Below, piece by piece: positions 1 to 6,439 of a stretch of DNA of 6,439 nt. The stretch comes from an uncultured Cytophagales bacterium (GTDB lineage Bacteria; Bacteroidota; Bacteroidia; Cytophagales; Amoebophilaceae), in the NCBI GenBank assembly GCA_905479855.1, contig CAJQOF010000071.1, positions 1-6,439 on the forward strand, given 5' to 3'. Within the stretch, counting starts at the first letter, position 1; every line of letters begins with the position of its first letter. A model generated the notes under the pieces. That model did no database searches. It was given only the letters and a program-made list of their open reading frames with translations, and was not told the origin of the DNA. The position numbers were made by a program, and so were the translations under genes.

Positions 1-333
1 TGCTTCCTTAGAAAGGTTGGTCATCTCCAGTACTAACATCAAGTTTTCCTCTACCGTGAGGTTGCGAAAGACAGAGGCTTCTTGGGGCAAATAGCTAATG
101 CCCTTTTGTGCTCTTTTGTGCAACGGAAGTTTGGTAATGCACTCATCGCCCAAATAAACCTCTCCCTCGTTGGGCTTTACCAACCCCACAATCATGTAGA
201 ACGTAGTGGTCTTGCCAGCGCCGTTGGGGCCCAGTAGGCCCACAATCTCCCCCTGAGACACAGAGGGAGAAGCATCCCTCACCACTGCGTGGCCTCCATA
301 TCGTTTGAATAAATTCTCAGCCCTTAGCTCCAT
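1..333 (-). CDS. lptB: LptB, LPS export ABC transporter ATP-binding protein (N-terminal part, runs off the window)
   Basis: This is the cytoplasmic ATPase of the LptB2FGC complex, which extracts lipopolysaccharide from the inner membrane and drives it along the Lpt bridge to the outer membrane. The first 111 residues, read on the minus strand from an ATG at 333-331, are open to the left edge with no stop. They show a Walker A motif GPNGAGKT at residues 35-42, followed by [10 protein letters not shown], and a Q-loop in [17 protein letters not shown] with Gln84. The QEASVFR wording is characteristic of LptB rather than of other ABC ATPases. The signature motif, Walker B and H-loop must lie beyond the window. 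The usual length is about 240 residues, so a bit under half is present. No Shine-Dalgarno sequence precedes the ATG; an A8 run does, which is common in Bacteroidota. The gene is divergent from the ankyrin gene. The assignment is strong from motifs; only the completeness of the gene is unknown. Confidence 0.93.
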   Translation of the reverse strand, partial: MELRAENLFKRYGGHAVVRDASPSVSQGEIVGLLGPNGAGKTTTFYMIVGLVKPNEGEVYLGDECITKLPLHKRAQKGISYLPQEASVFRNLTVEENLMLVLEMTNLSKEA

Positions 334-548
334 AATGGTATCTTTTTTTTATGGCCGAAGTTAATACATAGGACGCTTCGAGGGTAAATTGACTCGCAGG
401 CCTTTTGTGCTTCTTGGCAAAACATAACACAAACCTGCCCGCCAGCAGCGCATGCATTGTCAATTCTTGCTTGGTTCTCCACTACTGTTGCGTACATTTA
501 CGGACTTGGATGAGGCGCACTTACCGCTGAGAATTCCCTATAATACCT
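334..548. other. Divergent intergenic spacer between lptB and the ankyrin gene
   Basis: These 215 bp must carry the promoters for two divergent genes. I find no convincing coding frame, RNA gene or terminator here. Bacteroidota promoters use a -7 TAnnTTTG box with a TTG-rich -33 box. The best partial match for lptB is TAACTTCG on the minus strand (complement of 356-363), with one mismatch and no matching -33 element at the right distance. On the plus strand TATAAT at 539-544 lies too close to the ankyrin start to serve it as a normal -10 box. Promoter positions therefore stay undetermined. Confidence 0.4.
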
Positions 549-1622
549 ATGTCTAGAATAACACCTTTCTCTAAAACCTACACAACAGCAGCCCTGCTCT
601 TACTGACAGTCGCCAGTGCTGGGTGCTGCACCAACTTAGGCATGCAAGGCGACGACCCAGCGCTCAACCAATACGAACGAGTTGTATATAATAACAATTC
701 CCGTAACGAGGACCTTCTAAAAGCCGTTTGTGAATGCGATATACCTGAAGCACAAAGGCTAATCACTGACGGAGCCGATGTCAATTATACTTTCCAAGGT
801 GCAAGCCTTGCTATGGGCCCGTTTGCTCCTAGTTCCTTGCTCAAGGCCACGATAACCGGCGTAACATCAGACCTACTTATGGTGACCCACTACCATAACA
901 GAGGAGACAGAGGCTCTGCTCGCACGTCTTTCGAGAAAAGAGTGGATATGTTTAAGTTTTTGCTCGGTAAGGGTGCTAATCCAAGTATAATAACCGGGAT
1001 TTCTACATACAAGGAAGATCTAGGGTGGAGCCCAGGGGAATGGAATAAAAATTCTTTGGGAGATGAAGCCCCACTGCACACTGCACTGGGGGCCTTCGCT
1101 ATTCCCTGTGTTAAGCTATTACTTGACGGTAGGGCCAACCCAAACGTAAGCGTTAATTACCTCAGGGGCGGACATGAGCATCCAAACCAAGATGCTAGCG
1201 CTCAGCTGCGTGCGAGGTTTACCCCCTTACATGTGCTTATGGATCACTATTCTATGCTCATTCATGAGGACGTCAAGCAGATCCCAGACCAAGCGAATAC
1301 CAAGACGCTGATCGAATGCATTAACTTACTGTATCACACTAGGATGACGTGTCAGTTACTGCTCGAGCACAAAGCTGATCCAACCCTACGAGATGGTGCG
1401 GGAGAGACGCCATCAACTCTTTTAGTGCGGAGTGCCGGATCACCTCGAAGTAAAGAATGGAATATTCCAGAGATGGTAACATTGGTGACGAAGATATTAG
1501 ATAGTGCAGCAAAAGAAATAGAAACAGGACGTTCAGAGCAGGTAAGAGAGGCCACTAATTTCACATTACCCGCACCGGTCTGTAGGATCATTCAAGCATA
1601 TTGGGATCCCGCCAATGAGTAA
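549..1622 (+). CDS. Ankyrin-repeat protein with N-terminal export signal, probable lipoprotein
   Basis: The 357-residue protein begins with a signal peptide: a basic N-region (Arg3, Lys9), a hydrophobic core at residues 13-24 (TTAALLLLTVAS) and a Cys pair at 26-27 after SAG. Cys26 could be the lipidated residue, although the lipobox is imperfect because Ser rather than Leu stands at -3; simple secretion is the alternative. The rest contains degenerate ankyrin repeats: about 54-79 (DLLKAVCECDIPEAQRLI, then DGADVN), a half repeat at 131-146 (FKFLLGKGANPS), 173-200 (EAPLHTAL, then VKLLLDGRANPN) and 224-280 (FTPLHVLM, then CQLLLEHKADPTL), the last split by an insertion of roughly 35 residues. A final RDGAGETPSTLL at 281-292 looks like the start of another. 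Ankyrin repeats bind other proteins; the partner is unknown. In host-associated Bacteroidota such proteins are often candidate host-interaction factors, but nothing here proves that. No enzymatic domain was seen. The gene is codirectional with the ribosomal operon but separated by 171 bp, so it is probably its own unit. Confidence 0.85.
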   Translation: MSRITPFSKTYTTAALLLLTVASAGCCTNLGMQGDDPALNQYERVVYNNNSRNEDLLKAVCECDIPEAQRLITDGADVNYTFQGASLAMGPFAPSSLLKATITGVTSDLLMVTHYHNRGDRGSARTSFEKRVDMFKFLLGKGANPSIITGISTYKEDLGWSPGEWNKNSLGDEAPLHTALGAFAIPCVKLLLDGRANPNVSVNYLRGGHEHPNQDASAQLRARFTPLHVLMDHYSMLIHEDVKQIPDQANTKTLIECINLLYHTRMTCQLLLEHKADPTLRDGAGETPSTLLVRSAGSPRSKEWNIPEMVTLVTKILDSAAKEIETGRSEQVREATNFTLPAPVCRIIQAYWDPANE

Positions 1623-1793
1623 TCATAACATACTGGGTGTTATCTTGCCGGCCTGCGCCCCGTTGTAATATGCAAGGTAGAATTCGCGTTAGAAAGTATT
1701 TATTAGCCACTACGTCCATTTAAAGGAGGAAATACCCGCTTTTTAGAGAGGTAAACGCTTCCCCTAAGTAGCAAAAATTTAAACGAAAAAAGC
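1623..1793 (+). promoter_or_regulatory. Spacer and presumed promoter/leader region of the rpsL operon
   Basis: The 171 bp between the ankyrin stop and rpsL should contain the operon promoter, though no clean TAnnTTTG/TTG pair was found. An orphan Shine-Dalgarno-like AAAGGAGG sits at 1722-1729, but no ATG, GTG or TTG follows at a usable distance and the rpsL start is 64 bases downstream, so it does not serve rpsL directly. Just before rpsL the sequence is A-rich (about 1773-1790), the usual Bacteroidota type of initiation region. Short inverted repeats after the ankyrin stop (TAACA/TGTTA at 1624-1642; CTTGC/GCAAG within about 1644-1678) lack a T tract and are weak as terminators. Confidence 0.35.
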
Positions 1794-2210
1794 ATGCTAA
1801 CCGTACAACAACTAGTTAAAAAGGGTAGAAAAAAATTAACTTATAAATCAAAATCTCCTGCCCTGAACAACTGCCCACAGCGCAAAGGAGTCTGCGTAAA
1901 GGTCTATACCGCCACACCCCGTAAGCCCAACTCGGCCATGAGGAAACTAGCCAGAGTAAGGCTCACTAGCGGCAAGGAGGTACTGGCTTATATCCCTGGA
2001 GAAGGGCACAACTTGCAAGAGCACTCTATTGTGTTGGTGAGAGGAGGGGGGCCAAAGGATTTGGCGGGTGTGAAGTATACCATTGTGCGTGGTACGCTAG
2101 ACACCGCTGGTGTAGAGGGCAGAAAGCAAGGAAGGTCCATGTATGGTGCCAAGGCGCCAAAGGCTGGTGCTAAAACATCCACGCCTGCCAATAAACCAAA
2201 GAAAAAGTAA
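1794..2210 (+). CDS. rpsL: 30S ribosomal protein S12
   Basis: S12 sits at the decoding centre of the 30S subunit and helps control tRNA selection accuracy. The 138-residue product aligns along the whole family: [18 protein letters not shown] near the N-terminus, [13 protein letters not shown] at 27-39, [17 protein letters not shown] at 69-85 and [19 protein letters not shown] toward the end. It is longer than the E. coli protein (124) because of a Lys/Ala/Pro-rich tail (about residues 121-138). Two loops that are nearly invariant in bacteria differ. PKKPNS reads PRKPNS, with Arg43 (Lys42 in E. coli mature numbering). GGRVKDLPG reads GGGPKDLAG at 84-92, losing the Arg and Val and replacing the Pro; Lys88 and Asp89 are kept. 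The start is supported by the family N-terminus, an in-frame stop at 1752-1754 and no other upstream ATG. It is first in the rpsL-rpsG-fusA-rpsJ cluster. Confidence 0.97.
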   Translation: MLTVQQLVKKGRKKLTYKSKSPALNNCPQRKGVCVKVYTATPRKPNSAMRKLARVRLTSGKEVLAYIPGEGHNLQEHSIVLVRGGGPKDLAGVKYTIVRGTLDTAGVEGRKQGRSMYGAKAPKAGAKTSTPANKPKKK

Positions 2211-2276
2211 AGGCCTCCATTCTAACCTTGTGCGTAGCTGCTCTGCCCACATAAAACCTAAATACCGAACAATAAA

Positions 2277-2747
2277 ATGAGAAAAGGACAAGCAAAAAAG
2301 AGGGAACTCTTACCGGACCCTAAGTACAAGGATCAGCTCGTAACACGGTTCGTCAACTCCCTAATGAAGGACGGCAAAAAGAACCTCGCCTATTCTATAT
2401 TCTACAGTGCTATTGATAGCATCGCAGAAAAAACAGAAGAGGAAGGGCTAGCAGTATGGAAAAAGGCGCTCAATAATGTCATCCCCTCTGTAGAAGTAAA
2501 AAGGCGGCGTGTAGGCGGATCGACCTTTCAAATTCCTATAGAAGTTCGGCCTGGCCGCAAGGTGGCGCTGGGCGTAAAATGGCTTATTACATGCGCAAGA
2601 AAGCGCGGAGAAAAGACCATGATAGAAAAGCTGGTCAATGAGACCATTGCTGCTTCCAAGGGAGAGGGCAATGCCATTAAGAAAAAGAATGATATCCACA
2701 AAATGGCAGAAGCGAATCGGGCCTTTTCACACTTTAGAATCAAGTAA
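2277..2747 (+). CDS. rpsG: 30S ribosomal protein S7
   Basis: S7 is a primary 16S rRNA-binding protein that nucleates assembly of the 30S head and lies near the mRNA exit channel. At 156 residues it is full length for bacteria. Recognisable parts are the basic N-terminus [17 protein letters not shown], the helix with [19 protein letters not shown], the beta-hairpin segment [21 protein letters not shown] and the C-terminal helix with [14 protein letters not shown]. The start codon sits in an AT-rich stretch (AATAAAATGAG) without a Shine-Dalgarno site. It lies 66 bp after rpsL; in E. coli the equivalent spacer carries the S7 autoregulatory site, but I cannot show a matching structure here. Its stop overlaps the fusA start by one base (TAATG at 2745-2749), suggesting translational coupling. 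Confidence 0.97.
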   Translation: MRKGQAKKRELLPDPKYKDQLVTRFVNSLMKDGKKNLAYSIFYSAIDSIAEKTEEEGLAVWKKALNNVIPSVEVKRRRVGGSTFQIPIEVRPGRKVALGVKWLITCARKRGEKTMIEKLVNETIAASKGEGNAIKKKNDIHKMAEANRAFSHFRIK

Positions 2748-4870
2748 TGAGTAAAGACTTAAAATACCTAAGAAACATAGGCATCATGGCCCACATTGAT
2801 GCCGGGAAAACAACCACCACAGAACGTATACTCTACTATACAGGCCTCACCCACAAGATTGGCGAAGTGCATGATGGAGGCGCTACTATGGACTGGATGG
2901 CGCAAGAGCAGGAACGGGGCATTACCATTACCTCTGCAGCCACGACCACCTTTTGGAAGTACCCTACCCTGCAAAGGGAGCCTACCGATGAAACCGAAGA
3001 GTATAAAATCAACATCATTGATACGCCTGGCCACGTTGACTTTACCGTGGAGGTGGAGCGCTCCTTGCGTGTGCTGGATGGTGCTGTGGCGCTCTTTTGT
3101 GCCGTATCAGGCGTGGAGCCGCAGTCAGAGACTGTATGGAGGCAAGCAGACAAGTACAATGTACCCCGGATATGCTTTGTCAATAAAATGGATAGAGCGG
3201 GCGCGGACTTCTTTAATGCCGTAAAGGAGATTAAAGGAAAGCTGGGCGCCAATCCTGTGCCACTACAAATTCCTATTGGCAGCGAAGAGAATTTTAAGGG
3301 TGTTATTGACCTCATCACCAACGAGGCAATCATTTGGAACGAAGAAGATCTGGGCATGACTTCTCAAGTTATTCCGGTACCTGAAGACCTTAAAGCCACC
3401 GCAGAAGAATGGAGGAAGAAATTAGTAGAAAGCGTAGCAGAGTATGACGATGCGCTGCTGGAGAAATTCTTTGAAAACCCGGACAGCATTACCAAAGAGG
3501 AAATGGTGGCGGCTATCCGCAAGGCGGTGATTGACCTCTCTTTCTCTCCAGTACTTTGCGGCTCATCCTTCAAAAACAAAGGGGTTCAAGCACTCCTAGA
3601 TGCCGTTTGTTCCTACCTCCCCTCTCCGCTAGATCTTCCACCTGTGGAAGGCACCAATCCTGAAACCGATGCGTTAGAGATAAGAAAGCCCGATAACAAG
3701 GAGCCTTTTGCTGCGCTGGCCTTTAAAATTACGACCGACCCCTTTGTGGGCAGATTGGCCTTTATGCGCGTATATTCTGGAAGCCTAGATGCTGGCTCTT
3801 ATGTACACAATAACCGAACCGGGAAAAAAGAACGTATCTCGCGTTTAATGCAAATGCACTCTAACAAGCAGAGCCCTATCGACAGGGTGGAATCGGGTGA
3901 TATTTGTGCCTGTGTGGGGTTTAAGGACATAAAAACAGGTGACACGCTTACGGATGAAAAAAATAAGATTGTATTAGAGTCCATTACCTTCCCAGAGCCG
4001 GTAATTGGTTATGCCATCGAGCCCAAAACGCAAGCAGATGTAGATAAGCTCTCAATATCGATTACCAAGCTGGTAGAAGAAGACCCAACCCTTAGAGTAG
4101 AGACCAACGAAGAAACTGGCCAAACTATCCTAAAAGGAATGGGGGAGCTGCACCTAGAGATTATCATTGACCGCCTCAAACGTGAGTTTAAGGTAGAGAT
4201 CAACCAGGGCGCGCCACAGGTGGCCTACAAAGAATCTCTCACCGCCAGTATAGAGCACAAAGAGGTCTATAAAAAGCAAACGGGGGGTAGAGGTAAATTC
4301 GCCGATATTTCCTTTGAACTTGGGCCAAGAGAAGATGAAACCCTAGGCCTGGAGTTTGTCAACAAGATTTCGGGCGGCATTATCCCCAAAGAATTTATTC
4401 CTTCTGTACAAAAAGGCTTTGAGGCGGCCATGGTGAATGGTCCACTAGCCGGCTATCCTATAGAAGCAATGAAAGTAAGGTTATTCCACGGCTCTTTCCA
4501 CGATGTGGATTCTGATGCACTATCCTTTGAGTTAGTGGCTAGAATCGGCTTTAGAGAAGCTGCCAAGAAGGCGAAGCCGGCACTGATGGAACCTATCATG
4601 GCGGTAGAGGTAATCGTTCCGGATGAGCACACAGGTTCTGTTACCGGTGACTTGAACAGACGAAGGGGCCTTATGAAGGGGATGGAGGCAAAAGGAAAGG
4701 CGCAGATTATACGAGCAGATGTGCCACTTTCGGAGCTATTTGGGTATATCACAGACCTACGCACCATCACTTCTGGCCGTGCATCAGCCAACCTAACCTT
4801 TTCTCACTACGAAAAGGTGCCTAAGAACCTAGCAGAAGAAATCATAGAAAAATTAAAAGGAACGAAATAA
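2747..4870 (+). CDS. fusA: Translation elongation factor G
   Basis: EF-G is the GTPase that moves tRNAs and mRNA through the ribosome and helps recycle ribosomes. The 707-residue protein is full length. The GTPase domain shows G1 AHIDAGKT at 15-22, switch I RGITIT at 57-62, G3 DTPGH at 92-96, G4 NKMD at 146-149 and G5 GSS at 272-274. A short insertion before G3 (about 70-85, [16 protein letters not shown]) is of the Bacteroidota type. Domain II follows at about 310-405, domain III to about 490, and domain IV with [15 protein letters not shown] and the tip sequence HDVDS from His585, the counterpart of the translocation-critical E. coli His583. Domain V carries [20 protein letters not shown]. 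The start codon overlaps the rpsG stop, so expression is probably coupled. No key residue appears missing. Its place in the ribosomal cluster marks it as the housekeeping EF-G rather than a paralog. Confidence 0.98.
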   Translation: MSKDLKYLRNIGIMAHIDAGKTTTTERILYYTGLTHKIGEVHDGGATMDWMAQEQERGITITSAATTTFWKYPTLQREPTDETEEYKINIIDTPGHVDFTVEVERSLRVLDGAVALFCAVSGVEPQSETVWRQADKYNVPRICFVNKMDRAGADFFNAVKEIKGKLGANPVPLQIPIGSEENFKGVIDLITNEAIIWNEEDLGMTSQVIPVPEDLKATAEEWRKKLVESVAEYDDALLEKFFENPDSITKEEMVAAIRKAVIDLSFSPVLCGSSFKNKGVQALLDAVCSYLPSPLDLPPVEGTNPETDALEIRKPDNKEPFAALAFKITTDPFVGRLAFMRVYSGSLDAGSYVHNNRTGKKERISRLMQMHSNKQSPIDRVESGDICACVGFKDIKTGDTLTDEKNKIVLESITFPEPVIGYAIEPKTQADVDKLSISITKLVEEDPTLRVETNEETGQTILKGMGELHLEIIIDRLKREFKVEINQGAPQVAYKESLTASIEHKEVYKKQTGGRGKFADISFELGPREDETLGLEFVNKISGGIIPKEFIPSVQKGFEAAMVNGPLAGYPIEAMKVRLFHGSFHDVDSDALSFELVARIGFREAAKKAKPALMEPIMAVEVIVPDEHTGSVTGDLNRRRGLMKGMEAKGKAQIIRADVPLSELFGYITDLRTITSGRASANLTFSHYEKVPKNLAEEIIEKLKGTK

Positions 4871-4883
4871 TCACTCCATATCC

Positions 4884-5189
4884 ATGACTCAGAAAATTCG
4901 TATCAAGCTTAAGTCTTATGATCACAACCTGATCGATAAATCTTCGGAGAAGATCGTTAAGGCAGTAAAGGCCACAGGCGCCATTGTGCATGGCCCTATC
5001 CCGCTGCCTAGCGAAAAGGAAATCTACACCGTGCTCCGGTCCCCCCACGTGAGCAAAAAGTCTCGTGAGCAGTTTCAGTACGCGACGTACAAGCGCCTCA
5101 TCGACATTTACTCCAACAACGCCAAAGCTGTGGATGCCCTCATGAAGCTGGAGCTCCCTAGTGGGGTCAATGTGGAGATTAAGGCGTAG
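4884..5189 (+). CDS. rpsJ: 30S ribosomal protein S10
   Basis: S10 is a 30S head protein; as NusE it also joins NusB in transcription antitermination. The 101-residue product is complete: [18 protein letters not shown] at the N-terminus, [28 protein letters not shown] in the middle, and YKRLIDIY and [17 protein letters not shown] at the end. The [10 protein letters not shown] wording and the NVEIKA end match the Bacteroidota form rather than the proteobacterial RTHKRL form. It begins 13 bp after the fusA stop, clearly in the same operon. In most Bacteroidota rpsJ is followed directly by rplC and the S10 operon; here the next gene is an Rpn nuclease, so this end of the cluster appears rearranged. 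Confidence 0.97.
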   Translation: MTQKIRIKLKSYDHNLIDKSSEKIVKAVKATGAIVHGPIPLPSEKEIYTVLRSPHVSKKSREQFQYATYKRLIDIYSNNAKAVDALMKLELPSGVNVEIKA

Positions 5190-5207
5190 TAACGCATCAA
5201 TACTCCA

Positions 5208-5250
5208 CAGCAAGGTGGGATAGTTTGAACTAGCTGCGCAAACTTTGCTG
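5208..5250 (+). terminator. Imperfect inverted repeat after rpsJ, possible transcript-end hairpin
   Basis: CAGCAA at 5208-5213 can pair with TTGCTG at 5245-5250, and AGTTTG at 5222-5227 with CAAACT at 5239-5244. The two stems stack on the 3' side, with an 8-base bulge on the 5' side and an 11-base loop. It lies between the rpsJ stop and the Rpn start, where an operon end would be expected. There is no T tract after it, so it is not a classical intrinsic terminator; it may only stabilise a 3' end or be chance. Confidence 0.25.
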
Positions 5251-5251
5251 A

Positions 5252-6226
5252 ATGAACGTAATACACCAACCACATGATGCCTTACTCAGGCGGGTTTTCT
5301 CATCCCTAGATGTGGTACGTGACCTTGCCCAATCTCGCCTACACAAATTCAATCCTAAATTCGCTGCCCAAGCAAACTGGGATACCTTCCTCATAGAAAA
5401 AAACAGCTTTATAGATCCTTCCTTGCGGAAACTCTATGGGGACCTGGTCTGCTCTGTTGTAGTAGAGGGGCGCAAGGCGACCATCTTGATAGAGTTCCAA
5501 GATAAACTAACCAAAGAGACGCCATCGCGCGTTGCGGGTTATGGCTATTGCACTGCAAGAGACCTGATGGATGAGGCTGGCATAATGCCGATCGTCATCC
5601 CTATCGTAGTGCATGTGGGCACAGAAGCCTATAACTTTCCCAAACAGCTCATGCACGCATACTCCGTGCCCTTCCTAATGCAGTGTACGTTATTGGAAAT
5701 GCCCTGGGTGGCTAGTATTGGCCAAGAAAGCCTTGAAAAAACGGCGGAAGACGGTGAGGGGGCGATCGCAACAATTATAGTATACCAATCCCACAAAGGT
5801 AGCCCATTGGACTTTTTAGAGAACACACCAGAGGCCGCTCACATGTTCAGGGAATCCCGCTTTATCGAGGACCTTGCCTACTACATCGCCCATATAGAGA
5901 CTAGAAAATCGAAAACTTCGAAAGTAAAGAAAGATCTGGCGGTGGTTTACGAGAGAATTACTAAATTAGCGGCCAACAAAGCAGATGCTATTATGAGTGG
6001 ACTAGCAAGAATAGAAGCCAACATTCGTAGAAAAAGCCGCCAAGAAGGTCGCCAGGAGGGTCGCCAAGAAGGTCGCCAGGAAGGCCGTCAAAAAGGCCGA
6101 CAGGAAGGCCTGTCTTTCACCGCCAAAAATATGCTCTTGCAGCTACAGCTAGATATCGCCTCGGTGCAGAAAGCAACCGGCCTGAGCAAAGCAGCGCTAA
6201 GGAAGCTGCAAAAAGAGCCGGCATAG
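5252..6226 (+). CDS. Rpn-family recombination-promoting nuclease / putative transposase (PD-(D/E)XK)
   Basis: The 324-residue protein resembles the Rpn/YhgA-like family, DNA nucleases reported to promote RecA-independent recombination in E. coli and often annotated as transposases. It opens with the typical HDALLRRVFSS (8-18). The core nuclease motif is YGDLVCSV with Asp64, then ILIEFQDK with Glu81 and Gln83, the E-x-Q variant of the PD-(D/E)XK site seen in this family. A middle region (about 85-235) has RVAGYGYCTARDL and IVIPIVVHVGTE, both usual for the family. The C-terminus holds a charged stretch, six tandem Arg-Gln-(Glu/Lys)-Gly units at 263-286, and a tail VQKATGLSKAALRKLQKE that looks like a small helix-turn-helix. 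The start at 5252 is the family N-terminus. It lies 62 bp after rpsJ, where rplC is normally found. Its 3' end is duplicated just downstream, and the last residues (PA) coincide with the duplication junction, so the present stop may not be ancestral. No flanking terminal inverted repeats were seen. Confidence 0.85.
   Translation: MNVIHQPHDALLRRVFSSLDVVRDLAQSRLHKFNPKFAAQANWDTFLIEKNSFIDPSLRKLYGDLVCSVVVEGRKATILIEFQDKLTKETPSRVAGYGYCTARDLMDEAGIMPIVIPIVVHVGTEAYNFPKQLMHAYSVPFLMQCTLLEMPWVASIGQESLEKTAEDGEGAIATIIVYQSHKGSPLDFLENTPEAAHMFRESRFIEDLAYYIAHIETRKSKTSKVKKDLAVVYERITKLAANKADAIMSGLARIEANIRRKSRQEGRQEGRQEGRQEGRQKGRQEGLSFTAKNMLLQLQLDIASVQKATGLSKAALRKLQKEPA
5993..6217 (+). repeat. Tandem duplication, first copy (3' end of the Rpn gene)
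   Basis: This segment, from the internal ATG of the Rpn gene to the Glu codon three codons before its stop, is repeated at 6238-6438. The first 45 bases are identical in both copies. The 12-bp unit tract has six units here and four in the other copy. The 108 bases after the tract differ at six positions. Weaker similarity extends upstream in both copies (GCAGAT at 5981 and 6226), so the true left border lies somewhat before the ATG. Confidence 0.9.
6038..6109 (+). repeat. Six 12-bp tandem units coding for RQEG/RQKG within the Rpn gene
   Basis: Six consecutive 12-base units of the form CGN CAR RAR GGN encode RQEG four times, then RQKG, then RQEG. They vary mainly at third positions and in one GAA-to-AAA change. 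Because the unit is a multiple of three, gain or loss of units keeps the reading frame. Such Gln/Glu/Gly-rich linkers are common near the C-terminus of Rpn-family proteins. The neighbouring copy at 6283-6330 has four units. Confidence 0.9.
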
Positions 6227-6237
6227 CAGATAATAGT

Positions 6238-6439
6238 ATGAGTGGACTAGCAAGAATAGAAGCCAACATTCGTAGAAAAAGCCGACAGGAAGGTCGCCAG
6301 GAAGGTCGTCAAAAAGGGCGCCAGGAGGGCCTCTTTTTCACCGCCAAAAATATGCTCTTGCAACTACAGCTAGATATCGCCTCGGTGCAGAAAGCAACCG
6401 GCCTGAGCAAAGCAGCGCTCAGGCAGCTGCAAAAAGAAA
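6238..6439 (+). pseudogene. Duplicated C-terminal fragment of the Rpn gene (second copy, open at window end)
   Basis: From an ATG at 6238 a frame of 67 codons runs to the window edge without a stop. It repeats the last part of the preceding protein: MSGLARIEANIRRKSRQEG, then KNMLLQLQLDIASVQKATG. It has no nuclease core, so alone it cannot be an active enzyme, and no promoter or ribosome binding site is evident. Compared with the first copy it carries two fewer 12-bp units, a Ser-to-Phe change right after them and a Lys-to-Gln change near the end. It lies in a different frame from the upstream gene. It is most likely a remnant of a tandem duplication or of a second Rpn gene that recombined here. 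A short expressed peptide, or a larger element continuing past the edge, cannot be excluded. Confidence 0.7.
6283..6330 (+). repeat. Four 12-bp tandem units (RQEG/RQKG) in the duplicated fragment
   Basis: Four 12-base units encode RQEG, RQEG, RQKG, RQEG. They keep the unit order of the end of the first tract but lack two RQEG units, which is what unequal crossing-over or replication slippage within the tract would produce. Confidence 0.88.

Noticed and set aside
539..544. Perfect TATAAT just upstream of the ankyrin gene start
   Set aside because: It ends five bases before the ATG and has no -35-like sequence 16-18 bases upstream, so it would start transcription at or inside the start codon. 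It also does not fit the Bacteroidota promoter consensus.
1624..1678. Possible intrinsic terminator after the ankyrin gene
   Set aside because: The short inverted repeats (TAACA/TGTTA and CTTGC/GCAAG) have only five base pairs, long loops and no following T tract.
2836..3357. Long minus-strand open frame inside fusA (173 codons), plus a 142-codon frame at 2796-3224 on the plus strand
   Set aside because: Both overlap the well-supported EF-G GTPase domain in other frames, have no recognisable domain, and are the shadow frames expected in a conserved gene of this base composition.
5222..5247. Bacteroidota-type promoter for the Rpn gene (TTTG at 5224-5227 and AAACTTTG at 5240-5247)
   Set aside because: The spacing of 12 bases is too short for the usual 19-20, the -7 box has a mismatch in its first base, and the box ends only four bases before the start codon.
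4842..5273. Minus-strand open frame of 143 codons across rpsJ
   Set aside because: It lies opposite the complete rpsJ gene and the end of fusA and shows no recognisable motif.
5252..6439. Complete insertion sequence or transposon carrying the Rpn gene
   Set aside because: No terminal inverted repeats or target-site duplication could be found. The only inverted repeat nearby (5208-5250) is a local hairpin, and no partner is visible at the right side within the window.

Overview
The window looks like a chromosomal piece of a Bacteroidota (Cytophaga-Flavobacterium-Bacteroides group) bacterium. The evidence is the gene order rpsL-rpsG-fusA-rpsJ with no tuf between fusA and rpsJ, the Bacteroidota-like wording of the S10 and EF-G proteins, and A-rich sequence instead of Shine-Dalgarno sites in front of most genes. 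An ankyrin-repeat lipoprotein and an Rpn-type nuclease gene with a decaying duplicate next to it recall host-associated members such as the Amoebophilus/Cardinium group. That placement is an inference; base composition looks fairly balanced by eye, higher than I would expect for those AT-rich genomes.

Layout from left to right. Positions 1-333 on the minus strand hold the first 111 codons of lptB, the ATPase of the lipopolysaccharide transporter, running off the left edge. A 215-bp divergent spacer follows. Next comes an ankyrin-repeat protein with an N-terminal export signal and a Cys pair at the expected processing site (549-1622). A 171-bp spacer then leads into the str-type ribosomal operon: rpsL (S12), rpsG (S7), fusA (EF-G) and rpsJ (S10), tightly packed from rpsG onward. 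In most Bacteroidota rpsJ continues into rplC and the rest of the S10 operon. Here it is followed after 62 bp by an Rpn/PD-(D/E)XK nuclease-transposase gene (5252-6226) and then by a second, diverged copy of that gene's 3' end, which is still open at the right edge.

The four translation genes work together: S12 and S7 are 30S proteins at the decoding centre and mRNA exit side, EF-G drives translocation, and S10 is a 30S head protein also used in transcription antitermination. The most notable points are: an S12 with several substitutions in its two normally near-invariant decoding loops, including the Lys-to-Arg change known to give streptomycin resistance; the apparent break of the ribosomal operon after rpsJ; and a tandem duplication of the Rpn tail with different numbers of a 12-bp repeat coding for Arg-Gln-Glu-Gly, where one base in a short A run separates the two copies into different frames. 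No tRNA, rRNA, CRISPR array or complete insertion sequence was seen.
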